47,115 nt of DNA, taken from NCBI RefSeq assembly GCF_016785185.1, contig NZ_JAEKDY010000015.1. One strand, given 5' to 3'. Of this stretch, positions 8,665 through 17,227 are shown piece after piece. How positions within the stretch are numbered: the first letter of the stretch is position 1; each line of letters opens with the position of its first letter. Under the pieces are notes generated by a model. That model made no database searches, had not been told where the DNA came from, and worked only from the letters and a program-made list of their open reading frames with translations. The position numbers and the translations under genes were made by a program. The DNA comes from Heyndrickxia sporothermodurans. Its GTDB lineage: Bacteria; Bacillota; Bacilli; Bacillales; Bacillaceae_C.

Positions 8665-10641
8665 TCATCCTTCCGCTTTCAATTCTAATAATGTATCACG
8701 AAGCTGTGCGGCACGTTCAAAGTCGAGCGCCTTCGCAGCTTCTTTCATATCATGTTCTAATTGTTGGATTAATTTTTCTCGTTCTTTTTTCGTTAATTTC
8801 GTTGGTGTTGTTGCAACATATTCTTCTTGGTCTTCTGCTGCACGAGTCGCCCGGATCACATCACGGATATCCTTTTGTATCGTTTGAGGGGTAATCCCAT
8901 GTTTTGAATTATATTTTTCTTGAACTGTGCGGCGACGCTTTGTTTCTTCAATCGCCTTCTTCATTGAATCCGTCATCTTATCCGCATACATAATGACTTG
9001 GCCATTCGCATTACGCGCAGCACGGCCGATCGTCTGAATCAGTGAACGTTCAGAACGCAAGAATCCTTCTTTATCTGCATCAAGAATAGCAACTAGTGAT
9101 ACTTCTGGAATATCTAAACCTTCCCTCAACAGGTTAATTCCAACTAACACATCGTATTTTCCAAGACGTAGATCCCGAATAACTTCAATTCTTTCTAATG
9201 TCTTCACTTCCGAGTGTAAATATTGTACTTTTATACCGACTTCCTTTAAATAATCCGTTAAGTCTTCTGACATTTTTTTCGTTAACGTAGTAATAAGAAC
9301 CCTTTCATTGCGTTCTACTCTTTCATTTATTTCACCAAGCAAGTCATCAATTTGTCCTTCAATTGGGCGAACTTCAATTGTTGGATCAAGTAGGCCAGTC
9401 GGACGAATAATTTGTTCAACCATTTCTGGAGTATGCTCGATTTCATACGGGCCTGGTGTTGCAGATACGTAAACGATTTGATTCACATGTGATTCGAATT
9501 CTTCAAATTTTAATGGTCGGTTATCCAAAGCTGATGGCAAGCGAAATCCATGCTCCACAAGAACTTGCTTGCGTGCCTGGTCACCATTATACATTCCGCG
9601 TATTTGGGGAATCGTGACATGAGATTCATCGACAACAATTAAAAAGTCTTCAGGGAAATAGTCTAGTAGTGTATACGGTGTGGAACCTGAAGGGCGTAAT
9701 GTTAAGTGACGCGAATAATTTTCTATACCTGAGCAGAATCCCATCTCACGCATCATTTCTAAATCATAATTAGTCCTTTGCTCTAGCCTCTGTGCCTCAA
9801 GTAAACGATTATTATCACGTAGTTCCTTTAGACGTTCTTCTAATTCCTTTTCAATATTTGCAATCGCTACCCGCATTTTTTCTTCTCGTGTTACGAAGTG
9901 GGAAGCCGGGAAAATAGCGACATGATCACGATCACCAATAATTTCACCTGTTAGAGCATCAACTTCACGAATCCGATCTATTTCATCACCAAAAAATTCA
10001 ACACGAATACAATGTTCATCCTTTGAAGCTGGGAAAATTTCAACAACATCGCCTCTTACTCGAAATGTACCCCGTTGAAAATCAATGTCATTTCTAGAAA
10101 ACTGTATGTCTACAAGTTTGCGAAGAAGCTGGTTTCGTTCAACTTCCATTCCAGTTCGTAGAGAAAGGACCATTTCTCGGTATTCTTCCGGATTACCCAA
10201 ACCGTAAATACATGAAACACTGGCAATAATGATTACATCTTCACGTTCAAATAAAGATGACGTTGCCGAGTGTCTTAACTTATCAATCTCATCATTAATA
10301 CTCGAATCTTTTTCGATATATGTGTCTGTTTGAGGTACATACGCCTCGGGCTGGAAATAATCATAATAACTGACAAAGTATTCAACAGCATTATTTGGAA
10401 AAAATTCTTTAAACTCACTGTATAATTGTCCCGCTAATGTTTTATTGTGAGCAATAATTAAAGTCGGCTTTTTTACTTCCTTTATTACGTTGGAGATGGT
10501 AAAAGTTTTACCTGTCCCTGTTGCCCCTAGTAAGGTTTGATGTTTCTTTCCATTTTTTATGCCTTCAACAATTTTTCGAATAGCTTCGGGTTGATCTCCT
10601 TGCGGCTGATACTTCGAAACGAGCTCAAATTGTTCGTTCAA
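8665..10641 (-). CDS. uvrB: Excinuclease ABC subunit UvrB
   Basis: Helicase-like subunit that verifies damage and recruits UvrC for incision. The 658 residues hold Walker A GATGTGKT (39-46), the DNA-clamping beta-hairpin region rich in Tyr/Phe (YYDYFQPEAYVPQTDTY, around 90-110), helicase motifs including DESH and the QTIGRAARN block, and a C-terminal UVR motif that binds UvrC. Translation starts at TTG 10641, eight bases after GGGAGG; the nearby ATG is out of frame. The gene is preceded by a leader of about 270 bases that holds a GC-rich repeat, and further upstream by a promoter overlapped by a LexA-type box, so SOS control is likely. Confidence 0.98.
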   Translation of the reverse strand: MNEQFELVSKYQPQGDQPEAIRKIVEGIKNGKKHQTLLGATGTGKTFTISNVIKEVKKPTLIIAHNKTLAGQLYSEFKEFFPNNAVEYFVSYYDYFQPEAYVPQTDTYIEKDSSINDEIDKLRHSATSSLFEREDVIIIASVSCIYGLGNPEEYREMVLSLRTGMEVERNQLLRKLVDIQFSRNDIDFQRGTFRVRGDVVEIFPASKDEHCIRVEFFGDEIDRIREVDALTGEIIGDRDHVAIFPASHFVTREEKMRVAIANIEKELEERLKELRDNNRLLEAQRLEQRTNYDLEMMREMGFCSGIENYSRHLTLRPSGSTPYTLLDYFPEDFLIVVDESHVTIPQIRGMYNGDQARKQVLVEHGFRLPSALDNRPLKFEEFESHVNQIVYVSATPGPYEIEHTPEMVEQIIRPTGLLDPTIEVRPIEGQIDDLLGEINERVERNERVLITTLTKKMSEDLTDYLKEVGIKVQYLHSEVKTLERIEVIRDLRLGKYDVLVGINLLREGLDIPEVSLVAILDADKEGFLRSERSLIQTIGRAARNANGQVIMYADKMTDSMKKAIEETKRRRTVQEKYNSKHGITPQTIQKDIRDVIRATRAAEDQEEYVATTPTKLTKKEREKLIQQLEHDMKEAAKALDFERAAQLRDTLLELKAEG

Positions 10642-10711
10642 TCCATTTTCCTCCCATCCACTTTACCTATCTATGTCATCTATTCAAAAAAGGTTCTGTT
10701 AAACTAGATTA

Positions 10712-10839
10712 TTGATTTCCGCTGCAGGTACTCGCTTTCCGCGGGGCTGGCGATGAGCCTCCTCATCGCTTCGCTCCCCGCGGGGTCTCATCTGTCCAGC
10801 TGATCCCGCAGGAGTCTCGCACCTTCCGCTTCAATCAAC
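10712..10839. repeat. GC-rich palindromic intergenic element, copy 1
   Basis: The element runs from TTGATTTCCGCTGCAGG to the opposing TTCCGCTTCAATCAA, with ends in imperfect inverted orientation and a GC-rich, self-complementary middle (CCGCGGGG, CTCCCCGCGGGG, CCCGCAGGAGTCTCGC). Outer TGTTAAA (about 10697) and TTTAACA (about 10863) may be the true limits. Base composition differs sharply from the AT-rich surroundings. Related copies lie at 18768, 22826 and 38118. This copy falls between uvrB and its predicted promoter. Confidence 0.85.
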
Positions 10840-10915
10840 ATGGTATCAATATCAACACTGAACTTTAACAAAGCTTCCCAAAAAGGTACATTATTCACGT
10901 TTTTTCATACTTATT

Positions 10916-10944
10916 ATTTTACCACAAACAAATGTTTCTTAACC
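10916..10944 (-). promoter_or_regulatory. Predicted uvrBA promoter
   Basis: On the minus strand TAAAAT (10916-10921) can serve as -10, with a weak GGTTAA 17 bp upstream as -35. The LexA-like box at 10925-10938 fills the spacer. A start near 10909 would give uvrB a leader of about 270 nucleotides. The -35 match is poor, so the exact promoter is uncertain. Confidence 0.45.
10925..10938. promoter_or_regulatory. LexA (DinR) box of uvrBA
   Basis: CAAACAAATGTTTC matches 13 of 14 positions of the Bacillus SOS operator CGAACRNRYGTTYC. A second, weaker site CGAACAAATTTTCG (12 of 14) lies at 10954-10967. Both are upstream of uvrB, a known SOS gene in Bacillus subtilis, which supports LexA repression. 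Confidence 0.65.
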
Positions 10945-10992
10945 ATAAAAAAGCGAACAAATTTTCGGTTTTTTAACATTTCACAGAAATTG

Positions 10993-11016
10993 AAAAAGAA
11001 CCGGGAAAAAGGTTCC
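10993..11016 (-). terminator. Terminator after the DUF2164 gene
   Basis: A short stem GAACC/GGTTC with an eight-base loop is followed on the minus strand by TTTTTC. It separates this gene from the uvrBA promoter. Confidence 0.6.
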
Positions 11017-11030
11017 AAGTTCTTAATCGA

Positions 11031-11270
11031 TTACTTTATTCTCTTTTCCAACGTATAAAGCTCTTCTTCTAACGAATTCATCCTTTGCACGACCATTTTT
11101 TGTGCATCTGCAATTGCTTCATTATAAAAAATTGGCCCTAATTTTTCTTTAACAAATACAAAGACATTTTCAGCAGCTAAATCCCCGATTTCTTCGTCTC
11201 TTTCATTTAGAAAAAATTGTTGAATTTCCCTTATTGCATCTTCTTTCATTTCTTTTGTTATTTTTATCAT
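11031..11270 (-). CDS. DUF2164 family small protein
   Basis: The 79-residue protein matches the pattern of DUF2164: an N-terminal I-K-(I/L)-(T/S)-K-E, a mid-region E-E-(I/L)-G-(D/N)-L-A-A-E, and a final block with L-G-P-I-F-Y-N and A-I-A-D-A-Q. It is soluble, acidic and largely helical, with no signal peptide or membrane segment. The function of the family is unknown. The start is set at ATG 11270, whose AGGAG site overlaps an upstream in-frame ATG at 11288 that is too early to have its own site. It sits between csbA and uvrB and ends at its own terminator. Confidence 0.75.
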   Translation of the reverse strand: MIKITKEMKEDAIREIQQFFLNERDEEIGDLAAENVFVFVKEKLGPIFYNEAIADAQKMVVQRMNSLEEELYTLEKRIK

Positions 11271-11303
11271 GTTCTCTTCTCCTAACATTTACTTAACGCA
11301 AGT

Positions 11304-11347
11304 AAAAAGACGTTTGAAACAATGAACTTTTCATTTGCCTCAAACGT
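11304..11347 (-). terminator. Terminator of csbA
   Basis: ACGTTTGA and TCAAACGT pair at the base, with an inner ATGAA/TTCAT stem; the minus strand then reads CTTTTT. The csbA stop codon lies in the stem. Confidence 0.7.
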
Positions 11348-11594
11348 TTTTACTTTCCGGTTTTTTCCTTTTTTTATTTCGGTTTACCATACGGTTTGCA
11401 TAATAAAATCCAATGGTTAACGATGCAGCGTCAATAATAAATAAAGGCCATGTATGTGTGTATCCTTTATAAACAGAAGCGACAATCAAGGCGACTGTTA
11501 ATAGTAAGCCCACAATATGGTTATATGTTACCCTTGTGAAAAAGACAACGAGAATTCCTGGTAGAAAAATAGCTGCCAAAATTTTATCTAACAT
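11340..11594 (-). CDS. csbA: CsbA general-stress membrane protein
   Basis: This very hydrophobic protein of 84 residues has about three membrane segments and a basic tail (NRNKKRKKPESK). It is nearly collinear with B. subtilis CsbA, including FLPGILVVFFTRVTYNH, VYKGYTHTWPLF and the final GFYYA region. CsbA is a sigma-B-dependent protein of unknown mechanism, and its gene also adjoins uvrBA in B. subtilis. Here a DUF2164 gene separates them. AGGGGTG is placed eight bases before the ATG at 11594; the GTG at 11603 overlaps that site. No convincing sigma-B promoter could be picked out upstream. Confidence 0.9.
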   Translation of the reverse strand: MLDKILAAIFLPGILVVFFTRVTYNHIVGLLLTVALIVASVYKGYTHTWPLFIIDAASLTIGFYYANRMVNRNKKRKKPESKNV

Positions 11595-11673
11595 TGTTTT
11601 CACCCCTAAGGTTAAAAATCCTATCTCTATTCTTTTCTAAAATGGAAAAAAACACAAGGGGGGTGAAAATTTT

Positions 11674-12318
11674 TTATTCTTCTAAATTTGCTTTAACGAT
11701 TTTTTGTGTGACTTTGTTTAGCTCGCTATGTTCAATAAATTTTTCATCGAGCATGTCTGGTAAAACTTCATTGAGAAAATATTTCACGCTTTCCATTTCT
11801 TTAAATTCAAGAATTGTTAATAAGGATTCTTCATAGATTTCTTGAAAAAGCGGTTCAGGATTCCCTTTTTGGATTTCTCCGAAGGATTCATATAACAAAT
11901 CAATTTTATCTGCGACTGATAAAATTTTCCCTTCTAATGTGTCATCTTTTCCTTCTTTAAAACGGTCTAAGTAAATTTGCTGATATTCCTTTGGAAATTC
12001 TTTAAAAATAAATTTTTGCGTCATTTGTTCTTCTACTTGGCTGAACAAGTTTCTTAGCTCGGCTGAGGCGTATTTTACTGGTGTTTTTATATCGCCTGTA
12101 AACAATTCATTGTAGTCATGATTTAATGCTTTTTCATAAAGTGCCTGCCAATTTACTTTATTTCCTTTATTTTCTTCCACCGTTCCGAGAAATTGGGCTA
12201 CTTTTGTTACTTTAAATGAATGACTGGCAACGGAATGTTCTTGGAATTTAAACTTTCCTGGACAGCGATAAATTTTTTCTAAATCCGATAAGCTTTTGAA
12301 GTATTGATGAATTCCCAT
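11674..12318 (-). CDS. HD-domain phosphohydrolase, YfbR-like
   Basis: The 214-residue soluble protein has the HD-superfamily metal site: H33 in ASHSF, then H67-D68 in NHDYNELFTGD, with E71 close by, and a later D in VADKIDLLYE. This layout resembles the YfbR 5'-deoxynucleotidases, which dephosphorylate dNMPs. The arginine-tryptophan pair that YfbR uses near residue 18 is absent (RCPGKF instead), so the substrate is uncertain. The C-terminal half is acidic and helical. It lies upstream of csbA on the same strand with a 79-bp gap and could share its transcript. Confidence 0.75.
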   Translation of the reverse strand: MGIHQYFKSLSDLEKIYRCPGKFKFQEHSVASHSFKVTKVAQFLGTVEENKGNKVNWQALYEKALNHDYNELFTGDIKTPVKYASAELRNLFSQVEEQMTQKFIFKEFPKEYQQIYLDRFKEGKDDTLEGKILSVADKIDLLYESFGEIQKGNPEPLFQEIYEESLLTILEFKEMESVKYFLNEVLPDMLDEKFIEHSELNKVTQKIVKANLEE

Positions 12319-12465
12319 ATTATCACCTTTTTTTGTATTTCGTGAGATTGTAACATAGATTAGGAAAAAGAGACAAATTCATACCCCTTATGATATGATT
12401 TTTACTCTGGCTTTGTTATTGACAGACTCTCTAACTGAAATCAGTTTATCAGTAATTTTAATTAA

Positions 12466-13992
12466 TTAATCTACGTGTCGGTTATTTATAACCTTATTAA
12501 CTATATTTATCCATTTCTCTTCATATAATTTTTGGTTGTAATTCTTTTCAATCTTTTTTGATGCAAGCTTACCCATTTTTATTGAATCTTTAGGATTGTT
12601 AAACATGGTAATCATAGCTTCAGCTAATTTATCTACATTATATTTTTCAACTAGTAAACCATTTTCGTGATGATCTATTAATTCTCTCGGCCCGTATCTG
12701 ATGTCGTAACTTACTACCGGTGTACAATTAGACATACTTTCCAAAACTGAAAGGGCAAATCCTTCAGTTTTAGAAGCTAATACACTAAATAAAGCTCCTT
12801 GATAAATATCCGAAGGGTTCTGTGTATAGCCTTTCAATGAAACATTTTCTGTTAATTTTAATTCTTTAATAAGCTTTTGAAGGTTTTCTCTTTCTGGACC
12901 TTCCCCCCATAATTCTAACCTTACATCTGGCACACTTTTCAATACAATTTTAAAGGCTTTAATTATGTGATTTAAATTTTTAATAGCTGAATATCTTCCT
13001 ATCACTACTGCCAACTTTTCATCTTTCTCCACCTTTACTCCACCGAACAAACCTTTTTTAATACTAGATTTAGCTGCATGCGGAAGAACGAAAAGGTTAT
13101 TTCTTTTTCCGATTCGATTTTCAATATCAATCTTTTGCTGATTAGTAAGAACTAATGCGGCATCTAGGTGATCAATATGATTAATACCCGTTTGAACTGT
13201 AGGTGCAATATCTGAATCCGTTTCATAAGGTGCGGCAAGATGACTACTATGCAACCTCCAAATTTTAGCCGCTTTTTTATTCTTAACTTTAATCATCAAA
13301 ATATCTGTGTTTCTTGCATCAGATACTAAGACTGGATTTTCACAAGCCTCAATTACATTCTCAATCCAATCAGTTTTTAATTCTTCGTCATTCTTAAAGA
13401 TCTTCTTAATGTTTCCGTTAATTTCATGGACATTAACTCGAATCGCTCTTCCGTTTTCTGGATTCACCCATTTAGAAAGATACGGTTGAGAATCGTTTCT
13501 ATAATAAACCATTTGTCTTGGTTTATTTAAATTAATGTCCATATATGAAACTTTTCTAACTACACCATTTTCATCATAAACCTCTTTTTTCGTTCTATAT
13601 CTTTGTTCATTAAAATAATCAACAAAATCTAAAATACCATCATCGTGATATTTCTTGTATCTAGTGTATAGTCCATTTTCATAAACTCTATATGCATTAT
13701 GTCCAACATGTGGGTCTAAAACCCCTGTTTCAATTGGTTCAGGCTTTACTAATAACTCTTCTTCCCCACAAAGTTCTTCATACATGTTTAATACTTTAAC
13801 GTTTTTATTTAACTGATCTGTTTCTATCAAATTTTTACGAATTTTATCATACCTAGTATTAAAGTCAAATGTGAGAATATGAGTATCATATCCCATATTT
13901 GCAAATGTATTTGCTTGATTTAAGGATGCTTTTGTTAACCCGCCACGCTTTACGTCCAAGGAATTAACTAAAAAAAACATGCTTGTATTCAA
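12466..13992 (-). CDS. GT4 family glycosyltransferase, TagE/Gtf-like
   Basis: The N-terminal part begins with MFFLVNSLDVKRGGLTKAS, the GG(L/I)xxA acceptor-lobe loop of GT4 enzymes. A long insertion of about 200 residues follows, rich in Tyr, Asn and Lys (about residues 85-270), typical of the Bacillus poly(glycerol-phosphate) glucosyltransferase and Gtf families. The donor lobe has VIGRYSAIKNLNHII, LWGEGPE, and the E-x7-E site in KTEGFALSVLES, then GPRELIDHHENGLLV. It probably glycosylates a wall polymer or surface protein from a UDP-sugar. Start: TTG 13992 lies seven bases after GGGAGG, giving 508 residues; ATG 13980 is an alternative. It stands alone, with no operon partner. Confidence 0.8.
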   Translation of the reverse strand: MNTSMFFLVNSLDVKRGGLTKASLNQANTFANMGYDTHILTFDFNTRYDKIRKNLIETDQLNKNVKVLNMYEELCGEEELLVKPEPIETGVLDPHVGHNAYRVYENGLYTRYKKYHDDGILDFVDYFNEQRYRTKKEVYDENGVVRKVSYMDINLNKPRQMVYYRNDSQPYLSKWVNPENGRAIRVNVHEINGNIKKIFKNDEELKTDWIENVIEACENPVLVSDARNTDILMIKVKNKKAAKIWRLHSSHLAAPYETDSDIAPTVQTGINHIDHLDAALVLTNQQKIDIENRIGKRNNLFVLPHAAKSSIKKGLFGGVKVEKDEKLAVVIGRYSAIKNLNHIIKAFKIVLKSVPDVRLELWGEGPERENLQKLIKELKLTENVSLKGYTQNPSDIYQGALFSVLASKTEGFALSVLESMSNCTPVVSYDIRYGPRELIDHHENGLLVEKYNVDKLAEAMITMFNNPKDSIKMGKLASKKIEKNYNQKLYEEKWINIVNKVINNRHVD

Positions 13993-14043
13993 ATATTTTT
14001 CCTCCCGTAGAAAAAGATATATTTTACCAGTTAATAATATCAT

Positions 14044-14424
14044 ATTTTTACTATAAATTCTTATTATTTCTATTTTTAAACTAATAATTCGGTATGATCG
14101 TTAGTCACCCTTTCAAACTCTTGAAGATGGTAATTAGAAATAAAGTGGCGTTATGCGAGACGTTTAAAGTTTATTTAAAATCCGTCATATGCCTCTTGAT
14201 TTGATTAAAACCAATCGTTAGCCACAAATATAACGGCAATCAAACGAAAACTGCTCCTTTATTTTACCTCTTTGTTTTGGGGCATAAACATAGAAGCCAA
14301 CATCATTATTAGTGCACGCTTTTTGAAGTCTTGGTTGAATTCATTTTTTCTCCTTCGCTGAAACTCCCCATGTTTATTCTTGAATGCTTCACAATATAGT
14401 TGTTTATCAAAAATATTCCTCTCC
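14044..14424. other. Gene-free stretch of about 380 bp
   Basis: This AT-rich DNA lies upstream of the glycosyltransferase and downstream of the cadA terminator. A minus-strand frame here (14259-14447) would encode a basic peptide of about 55-62 residues, but it starts within the cadA terminator and has no clear ribosome-binding site. No repeat or clear promoter was found. Confidence 0.5.
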
Positions 14425-14426
14425 AT

Positions 14427-14457
14427 AAAAAAAGTACCACAGTCCAAATGACCGTGG
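14427..14457 (-). terminator. Terminator of the cadC-cadA operon
   Basis: CCACAGTC pairs with GACCGTGG (one mismatch) around a five-base loop, followed on the minus strand by TTTTTTT, about 25 bp after the cadA stop. Confidence 0.85.
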
Positions 14458-14480
14458 CAGACCCCATTTTTTCTTTCTTT

Positions 14481-16580
14481 TTAAAAAATACTGTAGCCTT
14501 TTTTCTTAGCCTCAATCATTAAAGTTAAACTTATTAATGTAACTAAAACCGTCGCTCCCATGTCAGAAAGAATGGCAATCCAAAGTGTTAGCCAGCCTGG
14601 GATTGTTAGAAGTAAGGCAATTAATTTTAGACCTAGAGCTAATGATATATTTAATTTAATAATATGATTAACGCGTTTTGAGATTCTAACTGCAGATGGT
14701 AGTTTTCCTAGATGATCCTGCATCAAAACAATATCTGCTGTTTCAATAGCACTGTCTGTTCCTTTTCCCATTGCTATTCCAAGATCAGCTGTTGCTAATG
14801 CGGGTGCGTCGTTGATTCCATCTCCTACCATTGCAATTTTTCCTTGTTGTGTGAGTTCCTTTATTTTTTTAACCTTTTCATCAGGTAAAAGATTGGCATA
14901 GTAATTCGATAAGCCAATTTGTTCAGCAACTTTTTTAGCCGTTTGTTGGTGATCTCCTGTCAGCATTACCGTATGTTTAATTCCTGCTTGATGTAACTCT
15001 TTAATTATTTGTTTACTTTCACTCCGAACTTCATCTGTTATCCCCATTAAACCAAGAACTTTTTCTTTATCTGCGACAGTAACAAGTGTATATCCCTGAT
15101 CTTTAAGTGCTGTAATTTCTTTTTGAATGCTTGCTGTCATTGTGGTAGCAGGCAGTCCTTTTTCATTCCCAACAAAGTAGCGCTCTCCGTTTACAATTGC
15201 TGAGATGCCTTGACCAGGTAATGTTTCCACATCTGTTGTTTCGATAAGAGGGGCTGATGCTTCTTCAACTTTTCGCATCACTGCTTTTGCAAGGGGATGG
15301 GAAGAAAGCTTTTCTACTGAGCCCGCAATCGTCAAAAATCGCTCATCAAATACTTTCATTATTTCTACAAACGGTTCGCCTTTCGTTAGTGTTCCTGTTT
15401 TATCAAAAGCGATCGTATCAATCTTTCCTAATTGTTCAAGGAAAACTCCGCCTTTAATGAGAATACCATTTCGAGCGTTCCGTGTGATTCCGGATACAAT
15501 AGCTATTGGAGACGAAAGAACGAGTGCACAAGGACAACCGACAATTAACACCGCTAAGCCTTGGTAAAACCATTTTCCCCAATCTGCACCTGCCAAAAGT
15601 GGCGGAGCAATCATAACAATAATCGCGATTATTATTATTGCGGGTGTGTAATACTTTGCAAAATGGTTAATAAACTGTTCTGTAGGTGTTTTTGTTTCTT
15701 GTGCTTCCTCTACTAAGTGTAGAATTTTTGCAAGAGAAGAATCTTCATATGATTTCGTAATGGAAATTTTTAAGATTCCTTCATTATTAATACTGCCACC
15801 ATATACGGATTCATCGATCGATTTTTCGACTGGCATCGGTTCACCAGTGATGGCCGCCTCATTTACTGAACTTTTTCCTTCGATTACAATTCCGTCCGAA
15901 GGGATTTTTTCTCCCGGCTTGACTAATACGATATCTCCTGCATTTAATGTTTCAATAGATACAATCTGTTCTTTTCCATTTGCAATTAATGTTGCTTGTT
16001 TCGGAGCGACCTTTAGCAATGCCTCCATCGAACTTCTAGCTTTTTCCATGCCAAGACCTTCAAGAAATTCATTGATTCCGAAAAGAATGGCGACTAGTGT
16101 CCCTTCTTTCCATTCACCAATTCCAAATGCACCAATGAGTGCTATGGTCATCAATGTATCGATATTAAATTTTAAACGAAATAAGTTTTTGATTCCTTGG
16201 ATAAAAGTTTGGTATCCGCTCAATGCTGCGGCAATTATAAAGATCGTAATTGCTATACCTTCGCTCCATTTGCCAACGAATATCGCGATAAAATAAAGCA
16301 CCGCTGACATTATAATTAATGTTTTTAGCATGCGGTTTGAATGTGAATGTGCGTGGGTATGATTATGATCGTCATGTGCATGTTCGTCTTTGACAATGGC
16401 CGCTCCATCATTTGCCAAAATCTTTTCTACTTGGGTGAGTGAAATATCATCTTTTACGATTAACTTGCTCGAGTTATACAAAACTTTTGCATCCTCGCCA
16501 TTCTCAAGTTTTTGAATTTCCTCTTCCATTTCCCTGGCACAATTTGCACATGAAAGGCCTTGTAATTTATATTCAGCCAT
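14481..16580 (-). CDS. cadA: Cd2+/Zn2+/Pb2+-exporting P1B-type ATPase CadA
   Basis: Pumps soft divalent metals out of the cell by ATP hydrolysis through an aspartyl-phosphate intermediate. The 699 residues contain an N-terminal metal-binding domain with C11-x2-C14 in GLSCANC and a His-rich linker (residues 66-81, alternating His/Asp). The membrane domain carries the ion-site motif C349-P-C351, which marks the Cd/Zn subgroup. TGEP is at 245-248, phosphorylation site D393 in DKTGTLT, the HP dipeptide at 428-429 and GDGINDAP near 595. It lies 113 bp downstream of an ArsR-type repressor and ends at a strong terminator, so the pair forms a metal-inducible efflux operon. Confidence 0.95.
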   Translation of the reverse strand: MAEYKLQGLSCANCAREMEEEIQKLENGEDAKVLYNSSKLIVKDDISLTQVEKILANDGAAIVKDEHAHDDHNHTHAHSHSNRMLKTLIIMSAVLYFIAIFVGKWSEGIAITIFIIAAALSGYQTFIQGIKNLFRLKFNIDTLMTIALIGAFGIGEWKEGTLVAILFGINEFLEGLGMEKARSSMEALLKVAPKQATLIANGKEQIVSIETLNAGDIVLVKPGEKIPSDGIVIEGKSSVNEAAITGEPMPVEKSIDESVYGGSINNEGILKISITKSYEDSSLAKILHLVEEAQETKTPTEQFINHFAKYYTPAIIIIAIIVMIAPPLLAGADWGKWFYQGLAVLIVGCPCALVLSSPIAIVSGITRNARNGILIKGGVFLEQLGKIDTIAFDKTGTLTKGEPFVEIMKVFDERFLTIAGSVEKLSSHPLAKAVMRKVEEASAPLIETTDVETLPGQGISAIVNGERYFVGNEKGLPATTMTASIQKEITALKDQGYTLVTVADKEKVLGLMGITDEVRSESKQIIKELHQAGIKHTVMLTGDHQQTAKKVAEQIGLSNYYANLLPDEKVKKIKELTQQGKIAMVGDGINDAPALATADLGIAMGKGTDSAIETADIVLMQDHLGKLPSAVRISKRVNHIIKLNISLALGLKLIALLLTIPGWLTLWIAILSDMGATVLVTLISLTLMIEAKKKGYSIF

Positions 16581-16693
16581 GTTAACTCCCCCTTGAACAA
16601 AGCAAGCAGTCTGTTACTATTTTTTCGATTATGACTTAATTGATCGTCTTTTATAATCTGTGTTTTCCACGTGTTATTATGTGAAAAAGATAA

Positions 16694-17020
16694 TCAGTGA
16701 TGTCTAGCATGGTTAATGGTTTGTTTCAGTATATTCATAACATGTTCATCGTCGTGCGAATAAAATAATGTTGTGCCTTCTCTTCTGTATTTTACTAAGC
16801 GCAGGTTTTTCAAAAATCTTAGTTGATGCGATACAGTTGTTTGAAGAAGTGATAGCTTTTCGGCAATTTCATTTACGGAATGTTCTTTTTCAGATAATAA
16901 ATGCAGGATGCGAATCCTTGTTGGTTCAGATAATGCTTTAAACGTTTGGGAAACGATAAATAATGTTTCTTCATCTAATTCATCATGCTCTAAATCAATA
17001 CGATTATTATCTTCTGTCAT
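16694..17020 (-). CDS. ArsR-family metal-sensing repressor (CzrA-like)
   Basis: The 108-residue winged-helix repressor is expected to block its own operon until zinc, cobalt or cadmium binds. The helix-turn-helix is around residues 48-70 (SVNEIAEKLSLLQTTVSHQ). The last helix carries D91-x-H93-x10-H104-x2-H107, exactly the alpha-5 zinc/cobalt site spacing of CzrA and NmtR-type sensors. The N-terminal Cys cluster of CadC-type sensors is absent, so despite the CadA partner this is CzrA-type. The start at 17020 has GAGGTG seven bases upstream; an earlier in-frame ATG lacks a site and falls in the operator. Confidence 0.9.
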   Translation of the reverse strand: MTEDNNRIDLEHDELDEETLFIVSQTFKALSEPTRIRILHLLSEKEHSVNEIAEKLSLLQTTVSHQLRFLKNLRLVKYRREGTTLFYSHDDEHVMNILKQTINHARHH

Positions 17021-17045
17021 TGGTTTCACCTCTATTATATTCAAT

Positions 17046-17070
17046 ATATGCATATATGTTCATATATTAT
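17046..17070. promoter_or_regulatory. Operator of the metal-efflux operon
   Basis: The minus strand reads TATATGAACATATATG then CATATATTGAATATA, a near-perfect inverted repeat of the TGAA-TTCA class bound by CzrA/CadC repressors. It lies just downstream of the predicted -10 box, over the transcription start. Confidence 0.65.
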
Positions 17071-17079
17071 ATTTTTCAT

Positions 17080-17107
17080 TTTATATAATGGGCCTTAAAA
17101 AAGTCAA
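17080..17107 (-). promoter_or_regulatory. Promoter of the cadC-cadA operon
   Basis: TTGACT (17102-17107) and TATAAA (17080-17085) are separated by 16 bp on the minus strand. The predicted start falls inside the operator at 17046-17070. Confidence 0.65.
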
Positions 17108-17191
17108 GTATTATCAGAAAAATAGGATATCGATTTCCGCTCCAATCATAGTGCAAAAATAGCATTTTACTTTAACACAGCCAGAAAAATA

Positions 17192-17214
17192 AAAAACAGA
17201 CGCTTTTTCGTCTG
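17192..17214 (-). terminator. Terminator of the pst-phoU operon
   Basis: CAGACG/CGTCTG with a six-base loop is followed on the minus strand by TTTTTT, directly after the phoU stop. Confidence 0.85.
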
Positions 17215-17227
17215 CTTTAGAGTCTTA

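Noticed and set aside
14259..14447. Small basic protein gene downstream of cadA
   Set aside because: It starts in the cadA terminator, lacks a convincing ribosome-binding site and matches no known family; kept only as a remark.
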